The position numbers were made by a program, and so were the translations under genes. A stretch of 6,918 nt of DNA from Planctomycetota bacterium (GTDB lineage Bacteria; Planctomycetota; Phycisphaerae; WQYP01): NCBI GenBank assembly GCA_021828935.1, contig JAJZCU010000109.1, positions 1-6,918 of the forward strand, written 5' to 3'. The notes beneath the pieces are model-generated. The model was given only the letters and a program-made list of their open reading frames with translations. It was not told the origin of the DNA and did no database searches. Below, in pieces: positions 1 to 5,855 of the stretch; the stretch's first letter is position 1, and each line of letters starts with the position of its first letter.

Positions 1-754
1 CGGCGTTGTGTTCGCTGCTTTCGGTGACAAAATGGCCCAAAACTTTCATGAGTTCAAAGCGCACGGCGTTGGTTTTGTAGCTGGCGGGGTCTTTCATGGC
101 GGCAAACAGGCGCGGGTAAAGATCGACGCCGTTCTTCTCTATTTTCAAATAAAACGCCATGTGGTTGATGCCAGCGCAAGTGAAGGCGACTTCTTCGGGC
201 TTTTCCTTGATATATCCCATGAGCTGGTCGAACGTGCCTTGGACGCTGTGGCACAGGCCCACCGCGCGAATGTTGCTGGTGCGGTAAATGGTCTGCATGT
301 TCATGCTCATGGGATTCGAATAATTTAGCAGGATGGCGTTGGGGCAAATGTCCATCATGTCACGGCACAGTCCGGAAAGCATCGGGAATGTGCGCAGGGC
401 GCGGAACAAGCCGCCCGGGCCGGTGGTGTCGGCGATGGTGAAGTTCAGCCCATATTTGCGGGGAATTTCAAAATCAACCAGGGTGCTGTCAAAGCCGCCG
501 ATTTGCACCATATTAATGACAAAATCGGCGCCACGGAGGGCTTCGCGCCGGTCCTGGGTTGCGTTGATGGTGGGCTTCGCGCCCATGCCCGCGGCAATTT
601 TCCGGCATAGCGCAGCGCCCACGTTCAGGCGTTCGTGGTCAATGTCCATGTAACTGAAGGTGGCGTCGCGGAATTCCGGGAAACTTAGGATATCGCCGGT
701 TAAATTGCGGGAAAATACCACGCTGCCGGCGCCAATCATGGCTACTTTGATCAC
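1..754 (-). CDS. melA: GH4 alpha-galactosidase (MelA-type), N-terminal part, cut by left window edge
   Basis: Predicted cytoplasmic glycoside hydrolase family 4 enzyme that hydrolyses alpha-galactosides such as melibiose; GH4 enzymes use NAD+ and a divalent metal in an oxidation/elimination mechanism. The 251 codons present start with a Rossmann NAD-binding motif (IGAGS, residues 7-11). They continue with IADTTGPGG (107-115), NYSNPM (144-149), GLCHSVQGT (166-174) and CAGINHMAFY (193-202), and end in FVTESSEH. From knowledge of the family, the Cys of the CHS motif and the His of GINH are the metal ligands. The motif order matches E. coli MelA, which is about 450 residues, so roughly the last 200 are outside the window. 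I chose the GTG start at 754 because GGAGA lies 7 bases upstream (762-766) and family members begin with a few residues before the IGAGS strand. The ATG at residue 6 would truncate that strand. GH4 also contains alpha-glucosidases and alpha-glucuronidases/galacturonases, so the exact sugar is inferred. Confidence 0.94.
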   Translation of the reverse strand, partial: MIKVAMIGAGSVVFSRNLTGDILSFPEFRDATFSYMDIDHERLNVGAALCRKIAAGMGAKPTINATQDRREALRGADFVINMVQIGGFDSTLVDFEIPRKYGLNFTIADTTGPGGLFRALRTFPMLSGLCRDMMDICPNAILLNYSNPMSMNMQTIYRTSNIRAVGLCHSVQGTFDQLMGYIKEKPEEVAFTCAGINHMAFYLKIEKNGVDLYPRLFAAMKDPASYKTNAVRFELMKVLGHFVTESSEHNA

Positions 755-811
755 CTGTGCGTCTCCGAAAAATACGGTGTAGTCCGCCCAACCATTATGG
801 GAACCGGCCCT

Positions 812-840
812 ATTACAGGGACGGTGTCGGGCAAAAGCAA
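812..840 (-). promoter_or_regulatory. candidate sigma70-like promoter for the GH4 gene
   Basis: Read on the minus strand, TTGCTT (840-835) and TGTAAT (817-812) are separated by exactly 17 bases, about 58 bases before the GTG start at 754. The -10 matches the consensus at 5 of 6 positions but the -35 is weak. A second -10-like hexamer, CATAAT, lies closer to the gene. No operator-like inverted repeat stood out, so sugar-specific control cannot be argued from the sequence. Confidence 0.25.
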
Positions 841-951
841 GGCTGAACCGAAACGTGCGATGGGTCCGTTTCCACAGGCGTAACGCCGAACCGCATACGC
901 GACGCAAGCACGGTTGCATCGCGGGGTGTGACCGCGAATGCCGCCCCGCCA

Positions 952-981
952 TTAGCAGCGGATTGCAAACGCCAGTAGAAT
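952..981 (+). promoter_or_regulatory. candidate sigma70-like promoter for the MlaE-family gene
   Basis: TTAGCA (952-957) and TAGAAT (976-981) are 18 bases apart, 46 bases before the ATG at 1028. The -10 differs from TATAAT at one position and the -35 matches TTGACA at four. This gene diverges from the GH4 gene and needs its own promoter between 755 and 1027. The match is only suggestive in such GC-rich DNA. Confidence 0.25.
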
Positions 982-1027
982 TTGTCCGGTCGCTGGAATC
1001 CGCGGCCGGAAAAAACAAGGTTGCTTC

Positions 1028-1915
1028 ATGGTTATGACCGTCATCCTGTGCGTGCTTATCATCATTTTCTTCGTGGCCTTGGTGGGGGTTTTACGGTCGC
1101 CGGATTTCATTAAACGCGCCTGGAATTTCGTGGCGGTGAGCCTGGACACGCTGGGCGATTTCGGGCGATTTGCCACTGCCACGCTGGCCGCCCCGTTCGG
1201 CGCCAATAAAATGCAGGGTCTGCGCGAGTTGATGCGTCAGATGTACGAAATGGGAACGTTGTCCATCCCCGTGGTCATGATCACCGGCGGCTTCATTGGC
1301 GCTGTGCTCGCCGTGGAGGCCTACCCGCAATTTGAGGCCATCGGTCTGGCGGGGCGCCTGGGGTCGGTCATTATTGTTAGCGTGGTCAAGCAGATCGGCC
1401 CGGTGCTGACCGCCGTGATGCTGGCCGGGCGCGTGGGCGGGGCCATGACCGCCGAATTGGGCACCATGCGGGTGACGGAACAAATCGACGCGCTGCGGGC
1501 CATGGCCAGCGATCCGGTCCGTACAGTGGCGGCGCCGCGGGTGTACGCCTGCATTATTATGATGCCGGTTTTGACTATTTTCAGCGATTTTGTCGGCGCG
1601 GTTGGCGGTTGGTTTGTGGCGGTGCATATATTGGGCGTGCCGAATCATTCGTTTCTGCTTTATGCATCGCAGGGGGTGGACAACTACACCATTTGCGTGG
1701 GGCTTATTAAGAGCGTGTTCTTCGGGGTGGCCATTGCGTGCATCGGCTGTTACAAAGGATTTAACTGTGGCAGCGGGGCCAAGGGCGTGGGGCAGGCGTG
1801 TACGGAAAGCTTCGTGGCCAGCTTCATTACCATTCTTGTCATGAATTTCTTTTTGGCGGTGATGCTCAACGACATCTACCATCTCTTGTGGCCGATGTCG
1901 GCAAGTATGTTGTGA
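1028..1915 (+). CDS. mlaE: MlaE/YrbE-family ABC transporter permease
   Basis: Inner-membrane permease of the MlaE (YrbE, DUF140) family. In the Mla/Mce systems it works with an MlaF-type ATPase and an MCE-domain MlaD protein to move phospholipids between inner and outer membrane. The 295-residue protein shows the full family pattern: MITGGFIGAVLAVEAY (84-99), KQIGPVLTAVMLAGRVGGAMTAELG (121-145), then EQIDALRAMASDPVR and AAPR (151-171), the conserved cytoplasmic segment thought to contact the ATPase. The conserved late segment GAKGVGQACTESFVAS (250-265) and a last hydrophobic helix (about 264-281) follow. E. coli MlaE is about 260 residues; here about 35 extra N-terminal residues include a hydrophobic segment (4-22) likely to be an additional membrane helix or anchor. 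The ATG at 1028 is preceded by AAGG (1017-1020) at 7 bases; the ATG at 1034 is possible. No ATPase or MCE gene adjoins it, so its partners must be encoded elsewhere. Confidence 0.94.
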   Translation: MVMTVILCVLIIIFFVALVGVLRSPDFIKRAWNFVAVSLDTLGDFGRFATATLAAPFGANKMQGLRELMRQMYEMGTLSIPVVMITGGFIGAVLAVEAYPQFEAIGLAGRLGSVIIVSVVKQIGPVLTAVMLAGRVGGAMTAELGTMRVTEQIDALRAMASDPVRTVAAPRVYACIIMMPVLTIFSDFVGAVGGWFVAVHILGVPNHSFLLYASQGVDNYTICVGLIKSVFFGVAIACIGCYKGFNCGSGAKGVGQACTESFVASFITILVMNFFLAVMLNDIYHLLWPMSASML

Positions 1916-2037
1916 GGGAAATAGGCAATGGGCGTCGTTGTGGCCCCGGTCGGACCACTGTGCCCCTTGCCTTTCCGGCGGCCTTCGGTTGTACTGCCGA
2001 GTGTAATTTTTTTGACCACGCTTAACAGGGCGTATTC

Positions 2038-2556
2038 ATGGCCATTGACCATCCTGCCGCCGCGCGGCTCAAGCAGCAGTTTCCACAGATTTCGCTGAAA
2101 GGCGCGGCGTTTCGCGATCAGACGCAGATTGCCGTTCCGGCGACGAATGTGTTGGAAGTGGTCCGTTTTCTGCGCGACGACCCAGACTTGGGTTACGACA
2201 TGCTTTCCGACGTGAGTTGTGTGGATTATCTGAATTATGCAGGGTGGACGCAGGAACGCTTTGGTCTGGTCTATATTTTCAACAGCGTGCAGAAGCAATC
2301 GCCACGGCTGATTGTGCGCGTGTTCCTCAATGAACCAGCGTTGGATGTTCCTTCGGTCACGGGGCTGTTTGCGGGCGCGGAATGGTTGGAACGCGAAGTG
2401 TATGACATGTTTGGCATTCGCTTTACCGGGCATCCGGACCTGCGGCGTATTCTCACATGGGACGGATTTAAATCGCATCCGTTGCGGAAGGATTATCCGG
2501 TGACAGGCTTGGGCGAACGAACGGCCTATGCGGTCATTGATCGCGAATCATCGTAA
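2038..2556 (+). CDS. nuoC: NADH-quinone oxidoreductase subunit C (30 kDa subunit)
   Basis: Subunit of the peripheral arm of respiratory complex I (NDH-1), which couples NADH oxidation and quinone reduction to proton translocation at the inner membrane. NuoC packs against NuoD and NuoB near the quinone site and carries no cofactor. The 172-residue protein is normal length for a stand-alone NuoC. It contains the 30 kDa signature: ERE-V-YDMFGI-x-F-x-GHPDLRRIL at 118-139, followed by HPLRKDYPV at 147-155. The ATG at 2038 has a modest AGGG (2027-2030) 7 bases upstream. The 122-base gap from the MlaE stop suggests it may have its own promoter or be loosely coupled. The oddity is context: nuoC normally sits between nuoB and nuoD in a nuo operon, or is fused to nuoD, but here it is flanked by a lipid permease and a glycosyltransferase. 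The fold and signature look intact, so it is probably functional. A NuoC-like hydrogenase subunit is the main alternative. Confidence 0.95.
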   Translation: MAIDHPAAARLKQQFPQISLKGAAFRDQTQIAVPATNVLEVVRFLRDDPDLGYDMLSDVSCVDYLNYAGWTQERFGLVYIFNSVQKQSPRLIVRVFLNEPALDVPSVTGLFAGAEWLEREVYDMFGIRFTGHPDLRRILTWDGFKSHPLRKDYPVTGLGERTAYAVIDRESS

Positions 2557-2645
2557 CTATGCCATGCATGGCGACTGTGGGCGTTGGGCAGATGGGCCTG
2601 CGGCGCCATTCCGCGCCGGGCGTGCGCTTCCGAAAAGAAATTCGC

Positions 2646-2727
2646 AGGAGGCATCGTGCGGCGGAACAAACCTGCCGTTGGCACGTTATACCAGCATGCT
2701 CTGGCGACGCTCGACAAAAACCGATAA
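2646..2727 (+). other. strong Shine-Dalgarno with a 23-codon GTG ORF, possible leader peptide
   Basis: A perfect AGGAGG (2646-2651) lies four bases before GTG at 2656. That reading frame stays open for 23 codons and stops at TAA 2725-2727. It is not in frame with the downstream glycosyltransferase, but it ends 31 bases before that gene's candidate ATG at 2759 and overlaps the ATG at 2696. The peptide begins VRRNKPAVGTLYQH and matches nothing I recognise. It may be a translationally coupled leader, a remnant of a frame-disrupted start, or a chance Shine-Dalgarno. Confidence 0.25.
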
Positions 2728-4699
2728 TTCCCCCGATGTTCCGTCGGCGGATTCTCCAATGGCCGCGTTTGGCCGGAACACATTTGTCGTCGCTGCGCCC
2801 GCGGCGCCGGGTGGGCCGGGCCAAACCCTCAAGCGCAACCATTTTGGGCCGCTGCGCCGCTGGCGGCAACAGCATCCGCGATTAAGTTTTTGGCTGGCAT
2901 TTTTGGCCATCACGGCCGTCGGCACATTCCTAAGATTTTTTCGGCTCAGCCATCAGGCCATATGGGGCGATGAGGCCATTACCGTCTTACGCGTGGGCGG
3001 AACGTACCAACACACGTTGGGCTCCTTGCAAGGCCAAGGCTTCCCGCCCGGATGGTACGTGCTGCTGTGGGCCTGGAAAACGTTTCTGGAATGGCTGGGC
3101 GTTTCCCCCGCCACCGCGCTGTCGCCCGGGGTGCTGCGCGTGGTTCCGGCTTTCTTCGGCGCGGCGGCCGTTCCGGCGATGTATCTGCTGGCGCGCCAAT
3201 TTTCCACGCGCAAATATGCGTTATTCGCCATGCTCCTGGCGGCCATCAATCCCTTCTTAATTTATTACAGCCGCGATTTGAAAATGTACAGTCCCTATTA
3301 CTGTCTGGTCATTTTGCAGGCGGCGTTGTGCATCCGCTGGTTCTCCGGCGGCCGCCGCGGGTGGGCCTGGTTTACGGTCTTTTTCTTTGTCACTGTGGCC
3401 ATGGCGCTGGTGGACACGATCACCTGGTTCATGGTGGCCATTGAAGTGATTTGGTTATTAAGCGTGCGGCGCGTGCGCGGGTTTACCGCGGTGGGTTTTG
3501 CCGCCGCCGTGGCCGGCGCCGCGGTTCTGCCGCTTTGGTGGTATACGCACAAAACCCAGTGGATGGTGGGCGTGGTGAAGGATAAATGGAACGGCGGCAT
3601 TGGGTGGGTGGGGGACACGACGCATCTGCATTGGCCCAGCGTGGCCGGTTTGCCATGCGATCAGTTGCTGGGCTACCTATGGCCGCGATTCCCGCTGCAG
3701 CCGTGGGTCCGGAACTGGTTTGCGCTGCCGTCACATGCCATTTTGCATCTCGGCGCCTATTACTCCGGTGGAATGGCCGTGCTGGAATTTGACGTCGCGG
3801 CCCTGTTGCTGGCGTGTTTATTAATCGGGCTGCTGCCCTGGCGGCGCTGGCGGGGGCGCGGGGCGGGGCATCCCGTGGGGCGGCGGCGGGTGGCGCCGCG
3901 CTGGTGGGTGGCAGTGTGGGTGATTCTCCCGCTGGTGGCGTTCTACCTTGCGTCCCTGCCTAAACATGATGCGCTGTCCATTTTTCCGCATATGATTGTA
4001 TGGGAGCCACGCTATCTGGGACTGGTGGTCCCGGCGTTGATCTTGTGGTTGGCCGCCGCGCTGGGGCGTCTGCCCGGTCGCATGTTCAGAACCGTAGCCT
4101 GTGCTGTGCTGCTTGTGGCCACCACGGCCAGCGCGTTGAGCAACGCTTTTACGTACCGCCAGATGCCCTGGAATGTGGTGGCAAAAACGGTGCTGCCTTA
4201 TTTTAAGAAGGGCACACCGTCGGCCACACAGATGTTCGCCACGCAGATGCGCTTTCCGCAGAACGCACAACAAATGGACATGCTTTTTGCAGAGCATGTT
4301 GCGCCCACGCACAGGGCCCTGTACTACCAGGCCTACCGGTATTTGCCGCAGATGCATTACCTGGGCTACAACTTTGTTCGCTGGCACAACATGCTGCACG
4401 CGGTGGCGGGCTGGAACGCCATTGACACTATTGTGACGCTTGACGATTGCTGGTCCTGGCAAAACGATCCGCTTAACCATGCCTACGTGCAGAAAATACT
4501 GGGGCCCAATTGGCGGTGCGTACGCACGAAAAAGTTCCGGCTGTATCTGCGTTGGCGTTTTTTCGTGTTTCGCCGGTGGCGCCTGCGCATCTGGCAACGG
4601 GTCGGCCGGGTGGTTGCAAAAACGCCGCAGTCGAGAACTGCTGTGGCACACACCCACGGCCCGCCGGTTCTGCCGCAAATCGTGCCGCTGCTGCGATAG
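2696..4699 (+). CDS. polytopic GT-C glycosyltransferase, GT39/ArnT-like
   Basis: Probable inner-membrane glycosyltransferase that moves a sugar from a polyprenyl-phosphate carrier to an envelope acceptor on the periplasmic side. From the ATG at 2696 it is 667 residues. Helix 1 spans about 63-82 and is followed at once by IWGDEAIT (89-96); an acidic DE pair in the first outer loop is the hallmark of the GT-C superfamily (PMT, ArnT). YYSRDLKMY (190-198) and WEPRYLG (436-442) match the conserved arginine/tyrosine segments of GT39-like proteins. I count about 11 hydrophobic helices up to residue 485, then a soluble domain of about 180 residues ending in a very arginine- and tryptophan-rich stretch. 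The start is uncertain. The frame is open back to ATG 2528 (inside nuoC) and 2564, but without a ribosome site; 2696 also lacks one, and 2759 (646 residues) has a weak GGCGGA. All options keep helix 1. The sugar and acceptor cannot be told from the sequence. Confidence 0.88.
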   Translation: MLWRRSTKTDNSPDVPSADSPMAAFGRNTFVVAAPAAPGGPGQTLKRNHFGPLRRWRQQHPRLSFWLAFLAITAVGTFLRFFRLSHQAIWGDEAITVLRVGGTYQHTLGSLQGQGFPPGWYVLLWAWKTFLEWLGVSPATALSPGVLRVVPAFFGAAAVPAMYLLARQFSTRKYALFAMLLAAINPFLIYYSRDLKMYSPYYCLVILQAALCIRWFSGGRRGWAWFTVFFFVTVAMALVDTITWFMVAIEVIWLLSVRRVRGFTAVGFAAAVAGAAVLPLWWYTHKTQWMVGVVKDKWNGGIGWVGDTTHLHWPSVAGLPCDQLLGYLWPRFPLQPWVRNWFALPSHAILHLGAYYSGGMAVLEFDVAALLLACLLIGLLPWRRWRGRGAGHPVGRRRVAPRWWVAVWVILPLVAFYLASLPKHDALSIFPHMIVWEPRYLGLVVPALILWLAAALGRLPGRMFRTVACAVLLVATTASALSNAFTYRQMPWNVVAKTVLPYFKKGTPSATQMFATQMRFPQNAQQMDMLFAEHVAPTHRALYYQAYRYLPQMHYLGYNFVRWHNMLHAVAGWNAIDTIVTLDDCWSWQNDPLNHAYVQKILGPNWRCVRTKKFRLYLRWRFFVFRRWRLRIWQRVGRVVAKTPQSRTAVAHTHGPPVLPQIVPLLR

Positions 4700-4784
4700 T
4701 AAAATCAGGGTGGAAACCGTAAGCGCCGGCACATCGCTGTTGCAAGAAAACGCCGCCGGACGAGGCGGTCCCGGTCGGATTAAA

Positions 4785-4821
4785 TAAAAAACGCGGGCGG
4801 CACTTGATTGCCGGCCCGCGT
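4785..4821 (-). terminator. Rho-independent terminator of the PhnA-like membrane-protein gene
   Basis: The arms at 4791-4801 and 4810-4821 pair as a GC-rich stem of 11 base pairs with a single bulged base and an 8-base loop. On the minus strand the stem is followed directly by six T (A run at 4786-4791), the classical intrinsic-terminator form. It lies 46 bases past the stop of the membrane-protein gene. On the plus strand the stem is followed only by CTGTATTT, so it may act weakly on glycosyltransferase transcripts arriving from the other side. Two more hairpins flank it (4752-4769 and 4830-4850), neither with a T run. Confidence 0.75.
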
Positions 4822-4866
4822 CTGTATTTGCCGCCGCAACTGCGGGCGGCGCCCGATGGGGCAGCG

Positions 4867-5508
4867 TTACCGCATTGACGGGTTGGTGATGCGGTTCCGC
4901 GGCATGTCATTGTTGGAGGCGTACGCGCCTCCAAAGGCCGCAGCAACCAACCCGACCGCCAATGAAATAAACTCGCCCCAAGCCGCGCCGCGCGCCGTGT
5001 TCAGGGTGGGCTGTCCACGCGCCGGATTGGTGGTCATATGTGCAAGGCCGGCCACAATAAGTCCGTGGCTGGAAATGCCGCTCATGCCGCTAAAAGCAAG
5101 CAGGATAAGCGGGACGGCCAAGCCCCAAACCATCAGGCCGTGCGCCATGCCATAACGACCATCGCGCGTGGGCAGCAGGCCCGCAGCGAACACCCCGCCA
5201 ATACAAAATGCAACGGCCGCAGTGATTACGGACCATATCCCGGCGCCCCACCCGTACGCGCTGCCGCCCGCAACGGAATAGACGCCGCAAGCGTATGCAA
5301 AGGAGCTGGACAGTGCTATCAGAGCGATAGTTAATAGTGCCCCGGCAATAATTGGCGCCCAAGCGATGCGACTAGTCATGTTGTCGTGGCGACGTTCCGC
5401 GTGATCATGTACGTAGGCGTCGTCATTTGTCCTAACGTTGCGATCATCTAAAACGCTTGTTGTGCCAGATGTCGTCGGTGCTGCGCCCATGCTATCAGGT
5501 GCGACCAT
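4867..5508 (-). CDS. four-helix membrane protein resembling 'PhnA-like' proteins, function unknown
   Basis: Small integral membrane protein of 213 residues with no known function. A polar, low-complexity N-terminal segment (1-45, many Thr, Asp, Arg and His) precedes four hydrophobic helices at about 51-74, 90-112, 122-142 and 178-198. Three features match the membrane proteins often labelled PhnA-like in proteobacteria: IAWAPIIAGALLT at the start of helix 1, the GAGIWSVITA...GG..AAGLL pattern of helix 2 with a following HGL..W, and the closing AAxGEFISLAVGLVAAAFGG helix. That label is historical; the protein has no PhnA enzyme domain. The reading frame is open upstream to 5727, but the ATG at 5508 is chosen because AAGGAG lies 7 bases before it and the upstream stretch is non-coding in character. 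It is followed by a strong terminator and preceded by a structured leader, so it looks like a one-gene transcript. Family assignment rests on recalled motif pattern, without an alignment. Confidence 0.85.
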   Translation of the reverse strand: MVAPDSMGAAPTTSGTTSVLDDRNVRTNDDAYVHDHAERRHDNMTSRIAWAPIIAGALLTIALIALSSSFAYACGVYSVAGGSAYGWGAGIWSVITAAVAFCIGGVFAAGLLPTRDGRYGMAHGLMVWGLAVPLILLAFSGMSGISSHGLIVAGLAHMTTNPARGQPTLNTARGAAWGEFISLAVGLVAAAFGGAYASNNDMPRNRITNPSMR

Positions 5509-5515
5509 TATAAAA

Positions 5516-5521
5516 CTCCTT
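5516..5521 (-). promoter_or_regulatory. ribosome binding site fixing the start of the PhnA-like gene
   Basis: AAGGAG on the minus strand, 7 bases before the ATG at 5508. It is the best-spaced Shine-Dalgarno of any assigned gene in the window and the reason the 73 extra upstream in-frame codons are excluded. It directly abuts a short T run that follows two hairpins, so its accessibility could depend on how the leader folds. Confidence 0.7.
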
Positions 5522-5565
5522 AAAAAGGAACCCGGATCCCGGGCGGCAGCCACGGGGCCGCCGCC
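5522..5565 (-). other. structured 5' leader: two hairpins and a T run ahead of the PhnA-like gene
   Basis: On the minus strand the arms 5565-5556 and 5551-5542 form a 10-base-pair stem (one G-U pair) closed by the tetraloop CCGT. A second small stem, CCCGG/CCGGG (5543-5539 with 5535-5531, loop GAT), overlaps the base of the first, so the two are mutually exclusive at that edge. TTCC and five T (5526-5522) follow, then the ribosome site. The arrangement resembles an attenuator or intrinsic terminator placed inside a leader. It could equally be the ruvB-side terminator or simply a stable mRNA leader. I recognise no known riboswitch core. Confidence 0.4.
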
Positions 5566-5855
5566 ATCTTTGCCTTGAGGGTACGGTAGCAACCGGCGTT
5601 CCAAACGTCTGGAAGCATGACCGTATTTGGGTGAGTTGAGCGATATAGGCGATGGCAATGTAACGCATTCGTGATGTTTGTCAGGCGGGCGCCAGCCATT
5701 TTGCCGCGCGGCGGGCGCGACGGTCACACGGACGCCAATTTAGCACGAAAAATATCTCCGGGGAGCCATGTGGTTCGGCAGAGGCGCCGTATGAGTTTGG
5801 ACCGGCAACATTGTCCCCGCCTGCCCCGTGCCTGCGCGGCGGCACGACATATGGG
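5566..5855. other. gene-free spacer between ruvB and the PhnA-like gene
   Basis: With the leader it makes a gap of about 350 bases. I see no convincing gene on either strand: the open frames across it are extensions or shadows and encode Arg/Pro-rich, non-hydrophobic, unconserved-looking sequence. A 6-base-pair inverted repeat (5827-5832 with 5841-5846) lies 10 bases after the ruvB stop. It has no T run, so it is only a weak candidate for the ruvB transcript end. The promoter of the PhnA-like gene should lie here, but I found no good -35/-10 pair. Confidence 0.5.

Noticed and set aside
1091..1882. Long open frame of 263 codons on the minus strand, antisense to the MlaE gene
   Set aside because: It is the shadow of a real coding frame. 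The product is His/Arg/Gly-rich without domains, while the plus-strand protein matches MlaE throughout.
1984..2013. Possible plus-strand terminator between the MlaE gene and nuoC: a TTCGG/CCGAG stem followed by seven T
   Set aside because: The stem is only five pairs including one G-U, the loop is eight bases, and five other bases separate it from the T run. It is too weak to call.
2528..2695. N-terminal extension of the glycosyltransferase frame back into nuoC, giving 723 residues
   Set aside because: It overlaps nuoC by 29 bases, has no ribosome site, and the added residues show no hydrophobic or domain character. It is kept only as an alternative start.
3821..4732. Minus-strand open frame of 303 codons opposite the glycosyltransferase
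   Set aside because: His/Arg/Pro-rich composition typical of antisense shadows in GC-rich DNA; the plus strand encodes coherent membrane helices over most of the same span.
5509..5727. In-frame 73-codon extension of the PhnA-like gene
   Set aside because: The AAGGAG at 5516-5521 fixes the ATG at 5508; the extension crosses stable hairpins and encodes Arg/Pro-rich sequence with no recognisable feature.
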